DNA of 64,000 nt from the NCBI GenBank assembly GCA_964564415.1, contig CAZMAV010000018.1:24449-88448 (forward strand). Direction: 5' to 3'. Source of the stretch: JALEFZ01 sp964564415 (GTDB lineage: Bacteria > Bacteroidota > Bacteroidia > J057). The first letter of the stretch is position 1. Each line of letters begins with the position of its first letter. The position numbers and the translations under genes are program-made. Below, piece by piece: positions 35,808-45,220 of the stretch. A model generated the notes under the pieces. That model worked only from the letters and a program-made list of their open reading frames with translations, had not been told where the DNA came from and did not search any database.

Positions 35808-36686
35808 ATGAGCATCCTCGTCAATAAAGATTCTAAAATCCTGGTTCAAGGTTTTACAGGTAAAGAAGGTTCCTTTCACGCCTCCCAAATGATCGAATAC
35901 GGTACCCAGGTAGTAGGAGGGGTAACCCCCGGCAAGGGCGGCATGACTCACCTCGACCGTCCTGTCTTCAATACCATGAGGGACGCTGTAGCCCAGACCG
36001 GTGCAGACGTATCCATCATCTTTGTTCCTCCAAGATTTGCTGCCGACGCCATCATGGAGGCAGCGGATTCAGGGGTCGGACTCGTTATTACCATTACAGA
36101 GGGGATTCCTGTGAGAGATATGATCTATGTAAAGGAATACATAGACGACAGAGGAGTAAGGATGATCGGTCCTAACTGTCCAGGTGTCATCACTCCCGGA
36201 GAAGCAAAAATTGGGATTATGCCCGGCTTTATCCATAGGCCTGGTAAAGTAGGCATCATTTCTCGCTCAGGAACTCTGACATATGAGGCTGTCTTTCAGT
36301 CTGGAGAGGCTGGTTTCGGCCAGTCTACATGTGTAGGTATTGGCGGAGACCCCATCATTGGAACTCCTCATATCGACGTGGTAAAGATGTTCAACGAAGA
36401 TCCTGACACCGAGGCTATCATCCTGATCGGAGAGATCGGAGGTAACAACGAGCAGATCGCCGCGGAGTGGATTCGCGACCATGTCAACAAGCCTGTCGTG
36501 GGCTTCATCGCCGGACAGACTGCACCTGAAGGTCGCCGCATGGGACACGCCGGAGCCATTGTAGCCGGAAGCGACGACACAGCCAAGGGCAAAATGGACT
36601 TCATGGAAAAATGCGGCATCCACGTCGTGGAAACTCCCGCAGCTATCGGTAATACCCTGGCCAAGGCCATGAGAGCTGCCGTCTAA
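35808..36686 (+). CDS. sucD: Succinyl-CoA synthetase, alpha subunit
   Basis: The 292-residue subunit makes succinate and ATP or GTP from succinyl-CoA in the TCA cycle. The start MSILVNKDSKILVQGFTG is the conserved one; an ATG at 35736 overlapping the hemG stop would add an unrelated tail. Recognisable segments are the CoA-binding VGGVTPGKGG, the GPNCPGVITP loop, SRSGTLTYEA, and the phosphorylated active-site His in MGHAGAIV. The beta subunit gene sucC is not adjacent, as is common in Bacteroidota. A strong terminator follows at 36714. Confidence 0.96.
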   Translation: MSILVNKDSKILVQGFTGKEGSFHASQMIEYGTQVVGGVTPGKGGMTHLDRPVFNTMRDAVAQTGADVSIIFVPPRFAADAIMEAADSGVGLVITITEGIPVRDMIYVKEYIDDRGVRMIGPNCPGVITPGEAKIGIMPGFIHRPGKVGIISRSGTLTYEAVFQSGEAGFGQSTCVGIGGDPIIGTPHIDVVKMFNEDPDTEAIILIGEIGGNNEQIAAEWIRDHVNKPVVGFIAGQTAPEGRRMGHAGAIVAGSDDTAKGKMDFMEKCGIHVVETPAAIGNTLAKAMRAAV

Positions 36687-36713
36687 ATCAGCGAAACTCA
36701 CTACTATATACGT

Positions 36714-36744
36714 GGGCTGATCCCTGGCAGGATCAGCCCTTTTT
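36714..36744 (+). terminator. Intrinsic terminator after sucD
   Basis: A perfect 10-bp stem GGGCTGATCC/GGATCAGCCC around a 6-nt loop is followed by TTTTT, 27 bp past the sucD stop. Confidence 0.92.
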
Positions 36745-36765
36745 CTTATATTTTGACCAAAAAGT

Positions 36766-37245
36766 ATGAGAACTAAAGACTTTTTCTCCCAATTTAACAT
36801 CCTCTTTCTCGCCCTGATCGGTGGACAGATTCTTTTTGCGGGTGTCGCCTTCTACCTGGTATCTCAGGGCTTTGCAGAAGGCGGAGAAGACCTGGTTGAC
36901 ACCTTCCGCCTCATTGTGCCTATCCTGGCCATAGGAGTGGTGTTTGGAGTCAGGTTCCTCTATGGAAAGAGGCTCGAACAGGCCAAAAATGAAGATGGCC
37001 TCAAGGCAAAACTCAATCAATACAGGGCTGCTTTTATCTTGAAGATCGCCCTTTATGAAAGTGCCTCCCTTTTTTCCATCCTGGCCTACATGCTGACCGG
37101 CCATCAGCTTTTCATTATCATCGCTGCCGTCATCATCGCCTTTCAGTTTACCCATATCCCTAGTAAAGAAAAGACCATCAGGGAGTTGGAACTCAAGGGG
37201 AAAGAAAAAAATACCCTGGAAGCTGAAGATGCCCTTCTGGATTGA
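36766..37245 (+). CDS. Small four-helix membrane protein
   Basis: The 159-residue integral membrane protein has four hydrophobic segments near residues 10-30, 45-65, 85-105 and 110-128. A basic loop (YGKRLEQAKNEDGLKAK) lies between the second and third, and the C-terminal tail is charged and cytoplasmic. No motif or family is recognised. It starts 21 bp after the sucD terminator and is followed 56 bp later by the sterol-desaturase-type enzyme on the same strand, so these two may form a transcription unit. Confidence 0.65.
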   Translation: MRTKDFFSQFNILFLALIGGQILFAGVAFYLVSQGFAEGGEDLVDTFRLIVPILAIGVVFGVRFLYGKRLEQAKNEDGLKAKLNQYRAAFILKIALYESASLFSILAYMLTGHQLFIIIAAVIIAFQFTHIPSKEKTIRELELKGKEKNTLEAEDALLD

Positions 37246-37301
37246 TGTATCCTTTTTCGTATATTTAGGATTCATTATTCATATTTTATTGGAGTGATCT
37301 T

Positions 37302-38579
37302 ATGGAGGCCTACGCCAATGCACTGCTTATCGCTATTCCCTGTTTTCTGCTTTTGATTCTGATCGAAACCCTGTATGGGCATTTCAAAAAAAATCAGACC
37401 CTGACATCCATGGATACCATTGCCAGCCTTAGCTCCGGTATCACCAATGTGGTCAAGGACTCTCTTAAGCTGGTTGTCATTATCCTGCCCTACAGCTGGT
37501 TGGGAGACCGGGTGGCTTTTACCCAAATCGACAATACCTGGCTGGTCTATCTCCTGGCCTTTATCGCCATGGATTTTTCCTCCTACTGGGTGCATAGGTT
37601 GAGCCATTCTGTCAATTTATTCTGGAACAAGCACGCCATTCACCACTCAAGCGAAGAATTTAACCTCACCTCCGCCCTTCGCCAATCGATCTCTAACCTT
37701 GTGGGTATCTGGTCTATCTTTTTGCTTCCCGCTGCACTCTTGGGTATCCCATCCTCTGTCATTGCCGTGCTGGCACCCCTTCACCTTTTCCTGCAGTTTT
37801 GGTACCATACCCGACACATCCCCAAACTGGGCTGGCTGGAGTATCTCATCGTCACGCCCTCTCAACACAGGGTCCATCACGCCATTAATCCGGAATACCT
37901 GGACAAAAACCTGGGGGCTATTTTTCCCTGGTGGGACCGCCTCTTTGGTACTTTTCAGGAAGAACTCGACGATGTTCCTCCCGTCTATGGCATTACCCGA
38001 CCCATGAGCACTTGGAACCCCATTAAGATAAATTTCAAACATATATGGCTGCTCTTCCTGGACGCTTGGAGGACCCGTAACCTCTGGGATAAGGTACGTA
38101 TCTGGTTTATGCCCCTAGGCTGGCGGCCTGCCGATGTAAAGGAAAAATACCCCGTAGAAAAAATTGAGGACGTCTATGCTTTTAAAAAATATAATCCCGA
38201 GCTTCCCAAAGGCCTGGCCCCTTGGTCCTGGTTTCAATTGATCGCAAATTTCCTCCTCCTCCTCTACATGTTTTGGCAGTTTATGGCCATCGGCTTTCCA
38301 GGACTTTTCTTTTATGGAGCCTTTCTCTTTGTGGGCGTGTATGGATATACCTCCCTCATGGACAGAGATACCTATGCACACCTCATCGAGGCTTTTAGGG
38401 GAATGGCAGGACTTGCCTGGATCGGTTATCATGGAGATTGGTTTGGGGTAGGAGAAATCATACCCCTGGGAGAATGGTTGGTCATGGCTTATTTTGCCCT
38501 GACCCTGGGGGGAGGAATATACTTTAGGAAGGTAGGGACAAAGTCCCCTAATGCGGCCCTTCAGCAAACTATTTCCTAA
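37302..38579 (+). CDS. Fatty-acid hydroxylase superfamily protein, alkylglycerol-monooxygenase-like
   Basis: The 425-residue membrane enzyme has the eight-histidine di-iron site of the sterol desaturase/fatty-acid hydroxylase family: HRLSH, KHAIHHSSEEFN, and HRVHHA with NPEYLDKN after it. The sequence around HHSSEEFNLTSALRQS is particularly close to eukaryotic alkylglycerol monooxygenase (TMEM195), which cleaves ether lipids using tetrahydrobiopterin. At least six membrane helices are visible, including a C-terminal group near residues 315-400 that is longer than in minimal desaturases. The substrate could be an ether lipid or a sterol-like lipid; no pterin gene is nearby. Confidence 0.85.
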   Translation: MEAYANALLIAIPCFLLLILIETLYGHFKKNQTLTSMDTIASLSSGITNVVKDSLKLVVIILPYSWLGDRVAFTQIDNTWLVYLLAFIAMDFSSYWVHRLSHSVNLFWNKHAIHHSSEEFNLTSALRQSISNLVGIWSIFLLPAALLGIPSSVIAVLAPLHLFLQFWYHTRHIPKLGWLEYLIVTPSQHRVHHAINPEYLDKNLGAIFPWWDRLFGTFQEELDDVPPVYGITRPMSTWNPIKINFKHIWLLFLDAWRTRNLWDKVRIWFMPLGWRPADVKEKYPVEKIEDVYAFKKYNPELPKGLAPWSWFQLIANFLLLLYMFWQFMAIGFPGLFFYGAFLFVGVYGYTSLMDRDTYAHLIEAFRGMAGLAWIGYHGDWFGVGEIIPLGEWLVMAYFALTLGGGIYFRKVGTKSPNAALQQTIS

Positions 38580-38915
38580 TTTTCCCTGAATTTTATGAAA
38601 AATCGAATACTTGCGACTCTTATGGGTAGTTTGCCCTATAGTACAACTATTCAGTTATGTTTATTTAAAGATCCGACGCCTTAGTCCCTGATCTGAATCT
38701 CTTCGGTGCTAGATACATAGCGGGCCCAAATAGCGCCTCCCTTGGAAGTGCCCTGATCTATGGCTTGGGTTCATCCTTGTACCCCAGCCCCTTTGTCCAC
38801 CCTCTATGTCAAAGTTGCTAAAGAAATCTCTTAGGATTTTTCGATCAAAAATTATCCAAGGGCAGGGGAATAAATTTCTGTTGGGGAATGTCTAAATTAC
38901 CAACAACAGAATCAT
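38580..38915. other. Gap with a possible decayed gene on the minus strand
   Basis: No intact gene is seen. On the minus strand, 38681-38770 holds an open stretch ending GGAIWARYVSSTEEIQIRD before a stop. A different frame immediately upstream (to about 38870) also reads coding-like (FFSNFDIEGGQRGWGTRMNP). Joined by a frameshift they could be the end of a decayed gene. The evidence is composition and feel only. Confidence 0.25.
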
Positions 38916-41744
38916 ATGCAGATACCCATCCGATTTACCCTGTTTTTGGCCCTAATTTTCCTTTCCTTCCAAGGGCTTAAGGCTCAGGATGCTTTTCTTA
39001 TAGGCCTCGTCTTAAATGAAGATTCCCTGCCCCTTCAGGGTGCCAGGGTTGTCCTCGCCTCCAAAGAGGGTCCGACCCAAAAAGGTGTGATTACCAGTTC
39101 TCGAGGGAGGTTTCGCTTTCAGGAGCAAAAGCCGGGAGACTATCGCCTGGAGATCAGCTTTGTGGGATATGAGCCTTTCATAAAGGAAATCAGCCTCACT
39201 GGGGGACCTAATTTTGCCGGTCGCATTGTACTGGGAGAAAAATCCTACGAGCTGGAACAAGTGGTCATAGAGGGTCAGGTGCCACCAGCCCAACAAAAAG
39301 GAGACACAACAGAATATAACAGCGATGCCTTCAAGACCAATCCTGACGCCAATGCCCAAAACTTATTGGAGAAAATGCCAGGAGTGGTAATTCAGAATGG
39401 AGAAGTACAGGCTCAGGGCGAGCGTGTACAGCAGGTGTTGGTAGATGGAAAGCGTTTTTTTGGGGACGATCCCCGAGCTGCCCTTCAGAACCTTCCGGCA
39501 GAGATTATCCAAAAAATCCAGGTCTTCGATCAGCAAAGCGAACAGGCACAGCAGACAGGCTTTGATGATGGGGAGACGGTCAAGACCATCAACATCCTTA
39601 CCCGGCCAGACATGCGCAATGGTACTTTTGGTCGAATCTACGGTGGCATAGGCGTCGAAGATGAGGAGCAGATTCGCTACAACAGCGGAGGTAACCTTAA
39701 TATTTTTGACGACGAGAAACGAATTTCTATTTTGGGACAGGTCAATAACGTCAACCAGCAGAATTTTGCCACCGAGGACCTCCTTGGAGTGATCAGCTCC
39801 AACAGCTCCAGGGGTGGCCGCAGGGGTAGAAGAGGGAGAGGGGGGCCTAGAGGAGGCCGCAATGGAGGTGATGCCTCAGACTTCCTGGTAAATGAGCAGG
39901 GAGGAATCGCTACCACCAGGGCCTTTGGCATCAATTATTCAGATAATTGGGGCAAAAAAATAGAAGTTAGCGCTTCCTATTTTTTCAACCAAAATGATCA
40001 AATCAATGAGTCCCTGCTTCGCCAGGAATACATCAGCGGAGGAGAGAGAAACCAAATCTATACCGAGGATGAATCGACCCTGAGTTCCAATCTCAACCAC
40101 CGACTGAATATGCGGATGGAGTTCAAGATCAGCGACCGAAGCTCCCTCATTTTCCGACCGGCTCTCACCTTACAGCAAAATGAGGGTAGCTCCACCACTC
40201 TTTCCGAGACTCTCCTGGGAAGCCGGTTACAGAGCAGTTCTGCATCAGAATTCGAATCGGACCTGCAGGCCTTTTCCACCTCCAATCTTCTGGTTTTTCG
40301 ACATCGCTTTGAAAAGCGGGGCCGTTCAATTTCCATCGCATCAAGGATCAATTACAGTGAGCAATCGGGGGAGAACTTGCTCCTGTCTGACCTTGTCTTT
40401 GGAAATGGGTCGGGACAAAGGGATAGCATTGACCAGCAGGGGCTTCTCAGCAACCAGGGGCTCAATCTATTTGCCAATGTCCGCTATACCGAACCCCTGG
40501 GAAAGGTAGGCATGCTTCAGCTTTACTACCAGTATGGACCACAGTTTAATGATTCTGACCGGCGTACCCTGGTTCAACCCGATGGCTCCGAAGCCTATTC
40601 GCTGATCGATACCTCGCTCAGCAACACCTTTCAAAATCAGTACAGCGTACACGAGGGAGGTGCCGGATTTTTCTTGAGAGGTAAAAAGGCCTTTTTTATC
40701 AGCCGACTGGGCTATCAATATGCAGTTCTGGACAATGAAAGCACCTTCCCGGTGGCTGAGAATATACGAAGAGATTTTAACAGCCTTGTCCCTTTTGCCT
40801 TGCTCCGCTACAATTTTTCACGGTCCAACAGCCTGAGGATTATCTACAGGGGAAGTACCCGTCCCCCCTCTGTGCAGGAACTTCAAGAGGTCATCGACAA
40901 CAGCAATCCCCTTCAGGTGGTCTCTGGTAATCCCGAGTTGGATCAGTCTTACAGCCATCGATTTATCCTGAGATATAATAAAACCAACACCTCGAAGAAT
41001 CGGGTTTTTGTTGCCTTCCTCAATGCTACTTCCACCCAAAATTATGTGGGGCAACATACCATCAGGCCTCAGCAGGATAGCAGCCTCGCCAATGGATTTT
41101 TCCTTCCGGCAGGATCCCAGTACACCTTTCCTGTCAACTTAGACGGCTTTTTCTCGGGGCGGGCCTTCGTATCTACAGGCAAGCTATTCGAGAAGCTAAA
41201 GGTCAACGTAAATGTAGATGCCAGCCTCAATTACCAGCGCTTGCCTGGCCTGATCGACAATGTGCTCAACTTTTCCAATACCACCACCCTGGGTCTGGGC
41301 CTGGTTATCAGTTCCAATATCAGTGAAAAGGTGGACTTTACCCTGTCTTCCAGGACCAATGCCAATCAGGTGGTCAACTCTGTGCAATCCAGTCAAAACA
41401 CCAACTTCCTCCAACAGACCTCAAAGGCGAGGGTAAATCTGATTTTTGGTCCCAACATCGTCTTCCGATCTACCCTGGACCATCAATTGTTTGCCGGTCT
41501 ATCAGAGGACTTCAACCAAAATTTCTGGCTTTGGTCCCTGGGCTTGGCCAAAAAGTTTTTGAAAAATGATCAGGCGGAGATTCAGATTTCCACCTTCGAT
41601 GTACTGGGTCAAAATAACAGCATTCAGCGTACGGTGAGGGACAATTATATCGAGGACCTTCAAACCCTGGTCCTTCAGCGCTACTTCATGCTAACCTTTA
41701 CCTATAACCTGAGGAATTTTAGCCCTCAGGGCAATCAACCATAA
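38916..41744 (+). CDS. TonB-dependent-receptor-like outer-membrane protein with Arg/Gly-rich insert
   Basis: The 942-residue protein has a signal peptide (to FQGLKAQ), a carboxypeptidase-regulatory-like domain (about 27-110, VLNEDSLPLQGARVVL), a plug (KMPGVVIQNG, QVLVDGKRFFGDDPRAA) and a large C-terminal barrel of the OMP_b-brl_3 type. It is a paralogue of the receptor at 20721-23450, sharing the plug wording almost throughout. Odd is a low-complexity tract near residues 297-318 composed of Gly and Arg in RGG-like repeats, in the first part of the barrel, likely an exposed or periplasmic loop. The ligand is unknown. No GLPGLI partner is adjacent here. Confidence 0.87.
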   Translation: MQIPIRFTLFLALIFLSFQGLKAQDAFLIGLVLNEDSLPLQGARVVLASKEGPTQKGVITSSRGRFRFQEQKPGDYRLEISFVGYEPFIKEISLTGGPNFAGRIVLGEKSYELEQVVIEGQVPPAQQKGDTTEYNSDAFKTNPDANAQNLLEKMPGVVIQNGEVQAQGERVQQVLVDGKRFFGDDPRAALQNLPAEIIQKIQVFDQQSEQAQQTGFDDGETVKTINILTRPDMRNGTFGRIYGGIGVEDEEQIRYNSGGNLNIFDDEKRISILGQVNNVNQQNFATEDLLGVISSNSSRGGRRGRRGRGGPRGGRNGGDASDFLVNEQGGIATTRAFGINYSDNWGKKIEVSASYFFNQNDQINESLLRQEYISGGERNQIYTEDESTLSSNLNHRLNMRMEFKISDRSSLIFRPALTLQQNEGSSTTLSETLLGSRLQSSSASEFESDLQAFSTSNLLVFRHRFEKRGRSISIASRINYSEQSGENLLLSDLVFGNGSGQRDSIDQQGLLSNQGLNLFANVRYTEPLGKVGMLQLYYQYGPQFNDSDRRTLVQPDGSEAYSLIDTSLSNTFQNQYSVHEGGAGFFLRGKKAFFISRLGYQYAVLDNESTFPVAENIRRDFNSLVPFALLRYNFSRSNSLRIIYRGSTRPPSVQELQEVIDNSNPLQVVSGNPELDQSYSHRFILRYNKTNTSKNRVFVAFLNATSTQNYVGQHTIRPQQDSSLANGFFLPAGSQYTFPVNLDGFFSGRAFVSTGKLFEKLKVNVNVDASLNYQRLPGLIDNVLNFSNTTTLGLGLVISSNISEKVDFTLSSRTNANQVVNSVQSSQNTNFLQQTSKARVNLIFGPNIVFRSTLDHQLFAGLSEDFNQNFWLWSLGLAKKFLKNDQAEIQISTFDVLGQNNSIQRTVRDNYIEDLQTLVLQRYFMLTFTYNLRNFSPQGNQP

Positions 41745-41771
41745 ATTGATAGCCCTGAAGGCTTCAGACCT

Positions 41772-43610
41772 CTATTCGATTACAATTTTTTTCGTCCAAC
41801 TTCCCTCTGCGACCTGGACCTGAAAAAGGTAGATGCCGGGGCTGAGTCCCTGAAGTTCAAGGCGATGCTTCTCCTGCCCTGCCCTGCTGTACTTTTCCCA
41901 GGTTTTGAGCTTCCTGCCGAGGAGGTCCAAGAGGTGGATCCTTGTTTCCTGGCTTTTTTCGAGGCTCATGTCCAGTTCTACGTAATCCCTGGCGGGATTG
42001 GGATAGAGGTGAATGTTCCGACTGAGGCTATTTTCCAGGCTGGTGAGGCGCAGGACCAGGGTGTCGGAACCTCGGGAGGTACAGCCCAGGGCATTATCGG
42101 TAGCAGTCGCGTAGTAATCGCCTGAACTTTCGGGGCTGAACTTATCTCCCTGTCCGAGTAAGTTGCCCGAGAGGTCATACCAATCATAGACCAGGTTAGG
42201 TCTGGGACTACCCACATAGATGCTATCTCCTACGGCTACTACTGCTGGTGCTCCCACTTCAATTTCGACCACATCTACTGTAGAAATGCTGGATCGACAA
42301 AAGCTATGGGGATTTACGGAAATGGCCTCATAGCTTCCTTCCTCCTCGATTATGATACTTCCACCCATTGAATTTAGCCTAACTCCGTCCAAGAACCATT
42401 CGACAGAATCTCCCACCCCAGTCAGGCTCAGGGCCTCTGTGCTACACCATTCGATGCGGCTAAATTGTAGGGTGTCGGAATTGGCCAGCACCTCGGGAGC
42501 TTCCGGTGTGGAGAATATACTCAGGGTATCGGTACAATTGATCTGCTGTATGGGATGGTCAAAGAAAAAGGTCAGGCTCAGGCCTCCATTGCTGACGGTC
42601 AGGCTATCTTCACTGGAGGGGGGAATGGAAAAATTGACCGAAGCCCCATTGGCACTACAGCCCTGATCCCCAAAGGTATCGTCGTCCCAGACTTGCATTT
42701 CGTAGTTGCCACTATCCAATATACCCGAACTTACTCCTGTAAACACAGGAAGATTATTTCCGGAATTGCTCAGGGGAGAGGCAAAGGTACTGACCAGGGT
42801 ATCTCCATTGGGGGCAATAAGGTACCAGTAAAGGTCTGCACCGTCAAAGAGGTCCGAACAATTTACCTGGTCGATCCGTGCATTGGTGAGAAAATATCCC
42901 ACCGTATCGATAGCGGCATTGTATTCGATGAAGTAATTTCCCGCTTCGCTCAGCAATTGATCGGCAGGATTTTCGGCGCTGCTCGTAAAGGAAAAGCCAT
43001 TGTTGCTTTCAATCCTCCAATCGTAGGAATAGCGAGGGTCTCCATTGCTGGGAACTTCATTCTCTATGCTAAGAATAGAAGGCTCACAGTTGCTGTTGAG
43101 GTTGAGGGTATAGCAGTCTCCGGTGAAGGCACAGGGCCTCACCCTCAAAGGAGCCAAGAGGTTGAAGGGCTGGACATTGGTCTGTCCAAAGAGCACGAAT
43201 TCGGAAGTGAGGTTGACGGTAACATTATAGAATGCAGGAACGGAGGGGGTACCAAAAAAGGTGATACAGCCCAATGTATCTACATTCATGCTATCCTTAT
43301 GGACGACATAGCGACATCCAGGACTGAGGTTACATTCCCAGTCAACTCCATCGGGAAGCCCGCTAATGCTGTCGATCGTAAAGGCTATAAAGTTTGCTGT
43401 TACATTGACCCCGCCCAGGCTGGCACTGCTGTCTCTGGGAAGGATGAAGGTCACAACCTCTTCCATATATTGGCAACCATCTACCTCCAGGGAATCCGGA
43501 TAGACACCCGGCGCAGAGGGAACGGTAGGATCTGGCTGACATTGGCCATGAGAAAATTGGGGCAGGAGCAGGGCTCCCAACATTGCGAGGCTTAGGAGTA
43601 AGCTTTTCAT
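41772..43610 (-). CDS. Large secreted protein with T9SS sorting domain
   Basis: The start is placed at MKSLLLSLAMLGALLLPQ where the signal peptide begins. The mature protein, about 590 residues, consists of beta-sandwich or Ig/PKD-like modules with scattered cysteines, Ser/Asn/Asp-rich linkers and repeated phrases like DGVDWECNLSPGCRY. A T9SS type A sorting domain occupies the last 80 residues (YPNPARDYVELDM, LLDLLGRKLKTW, PGIYLFQVQ). It should be surface-attached or released, perhaps as an adhesin or structural protein. No catalytic motif is recognised. It converges with the TonB receptor gene, 27 bp apart. Confidence 0.78.
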   Translation of the reverse strand: MKSLLLSLAMLGALLLPQFSHGQCQPDPTVPSAPGVYPDSLEVDGCQYMEEVVTFILPRDSSASLGGVNVTANFIAFTIDSISGLPDGVDWECNLSPGCRYVVHKDSMNVDTLGCITFFGTPSVPAFYNVTVNLTSEFVLFGQTNVQPFNLLAPLRVRPCAFTGDCYTLNLNSNCEPSILSIENEVPSNGDPRYSYDWRIESNNGFSFTSSAENPADQLLSEAGNYFIEYNAAIDTVGYFLTNARIDQVNCSDLFDGADLYWYLIAPNGDTLVSTFASPLSNSGNNLPVFTGVSSGILDSGNYEMQVWDDDTFGDQGCSANGASVNFSIPPSSEDSLTVSNGGLSLTFFFDHPIQQINCTDTLSIFSTPEAPEVLANSDTLQFSRIEWCSTEALSLTGVGDSVEWFLDGVRLNSMGGSIIIEEEGSYEAISVNPHSFCRSSISTVDVVEIEVGAPAVVAVGDSIYVGSPRPNLVYDWYDLSGNLLGQGDKFSPESSGDYYATATDNALGCTSRGSDTLVLRLTSLENSLSRNIHLYPNPARDYVELDMSLEKSQETRIHLLDLLGRKLKTWEKYSRAGQEKHRLELQGLSPGIYLFQVQVAEGSWTKKIVIE

Positions 43611-43720
43611 AGGAGAGTATCGTTGGAAAGGAGGTCCCTTTATGTTATGCAAAAGAGATTGGAACCTGTATTGACAAGTTAAATAAAAATATGGTGGATC
43701 TGCGCAGATAATAACGAGCA

Positions 43721-44767
43721 TCAAGACTTTTCCGTATGCTTTTCGCCCAGGGCGGAGACCAGTTTTTGTACAAAGGCAGGTCCCTCGTAGACAAAGCCCG
43801 TGTAGACCTGAATCAGGTCGGCTCCGGCATCCATGCGTTCGCGCGCATCCTCTCCACTCATGATACCGCCTACACCGATCAGCGGAAAATCCTCTCCCAT
43901 GGCCTTGCGGAGGTAGGTCATCACCTCATTGGCGCGGGCAGTGAGGGGCTTACCGCTCAAACCTCCGGGTCCCATCTCCTCAACCTTTGAGGATTGGGTC
44001 TTCAGCCCTTCCCTTGAAATCGTCGTATTGGTGGCGATCAATCCTGACAAATCGCTTTTGCCAGCGACCTCGATCACATCGTCAAGTTGCGCGTCTTCAA
44101 GGTCAGGAGCGATTTTTAGCAAGAGTGGCTTGGGCTTTTCCTTGCCCTGGTTGATTTCCTGAAGGCTTTGCAGGATACGGGTCAGGGGTTCTTTTTCCTG
44201 TAGGGCCCGCAAACCGGGAGTATTGGGGGAGGAAACATTGACCACAAAGTAGTCTACATAATCGAAGAGTCGCTCAAAGCAAATCTTGTAATCCTCCACG
44301 GCCTCCTCGTTGGGGGTAACTTTATTTTTACCAATATTGGCACCTACGATCACCCTTCCTTTGTCCATCTTCTTCAATCTTTTTTCCAGGGCTTCCACTC
44401 CCTGATTGTTGAAGCCCATCCGGTTGATGATGGCCTGATCCAGGGGAAGGCGAAAAAGGCGGGGCTGAGGGTTGCCGGGCTGAGGGTTGGGGGTGACCGT
44501 GCCCAGTTCGATGTGGCCAAAGCCCAGGTACTTCCACTTATCGGCGAGAAGGGCGTCCTTGTCAAAACCGGCTGCCAGACCTACGGGATTGATGAATTTT
44601 AGGCCAAAGACCTCTTTCTCCTGCCCCCGGGGAAATCCAAAAAGAGACTGGAGGAGCGGACCGCTGCCGGGAATCCTGAGGCCATTTTGAAGAAGTGAAA
44701 AGGAAAAATGATGAGCATCCTCGGCATTCATCGAAAATAGAAAAGGACGAAAAAGCTGTTTATACAT
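43721..44767 (-). CDS. pyrD: Dihydroorotate dehydrogenase (quinone), class 2
   Basis: The 348-residue FMN enzyme catalyses the fourth step of pyrimidine synthesis. The N-terminal helix MYKQLFRPFLFSMNAEDAHH is the membrane-associating part of class 2 enzymes. NPVGLAAGFDKDA, ELGTVTPNPQPGNPQPRLFR, and NVSSPNTPGLR with the class 2 catalytic Ser follow. The FMN phosphate is bound by GVGGIMSGEDA and the substrate loop is ATNTTIS. It passes electrons to menaquinone at the inner membrane. The gene lies directly upstream of the T9SS protein gene on the same strand. Confidence 0.96.
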   Translation of the reverse strand: MYKQLFRPFLFSMNAEDAHHFSFSLLQNGLRIPGSGPLLQSLFGFPRGQEKEVFGLKFINPVGLAAGFDKDALLADKWKYLGFGHIELGTVTPNPQPGNPQPRLFRLPLDQAIINRMGFNNQGVEALEKRLKKMDKGRVIVGANIGKNKVTPNEEAVEDYKICFERLFDYVDYFVVNVSSPNTPGLRALQEKEPLTRILQSLQEINQGKEKPKPLLLKIAPDLEDAQLDDVIEVAGKSDLSGLIATNTTISREGLKTQSSKVEEMGPGGLSGKPLTARANEVMTYLRKAMGEDFPLIGVGGIMSGEDARERMDAGADLIQVYTGFVYEGPAFVQKLVSALGEKHTEKS

Positions 44768-44919
44768 GGATGTTTTAGGGTAAAGGTTTTTATCATTTCA
44801 AATGTAAGGAGAAATGATGGTTTTGCTCGGAAAGTACATAGGAAATATCTTCTATTTAGAAGAATGGCGAAGCAGGCTGGATCAGCATTTCCAGCCTATT
44901 TTTTCCCAAAGCGGCCCAG

Positions 44920-45208
44920 ATGACTGTCTTTGAAGGCAACTTCGCTTACTCAGAGTCTATACGCCTGGTGGGAGCCTTGTGGGGTGGAATTTTTATCCTT
45001 TCGATATTGGGGCTCTTCTTTCCGGATCAAATGCGGCTGGTGTTTTTATTCCAATTAGTTTATGAATCCACCTGGCTTTTGGTAGCGGCTCTTCCGGCCT
45101 ACTTAGGTAGGTGGCCATTCATTTCCCGAGGCCATGGCCCTATTCTTTATCCTGTAGGTGGGGCTGCTCCCCTTTGTCATTCCCTGGAAAACTACCTTTT
45201 CCCTGTGA
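44920..45208 (+). pseudogene. Frameshifted small membrane-protein gene
   Basis: The frame from 44920 encodes two good membrane helices (VGALWGGIFILSILGLFF and LVFLFQLVYESTWLLVAALP). It then turns into polar, non-natural sequence near 45115. In the next frame the hydrophobic sequence resumes (EAMALFFIL, a TAG at 45155, VGLLPFVIPWKTTF) and stops at 45208. One frameshift plus one nonsense change would restore a four-helix protein of about 95 residues ending in a PW-K motif. The nominal frame would run to 45240 and overlap nadC. A sequencing error could explain the frameshift but not the in-frame stop. Confidence 0.6.
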
Positions 45209-45220
45209 GAGAAGAGGAAA

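Noticed and set aside
42555..43595. + strand frame of 346 codons
   Set aside because: It is antisense to the T9SS protein at 41772-43610, which has a signal peptide and sorting domain; the antisense frame lacks protein-like features.
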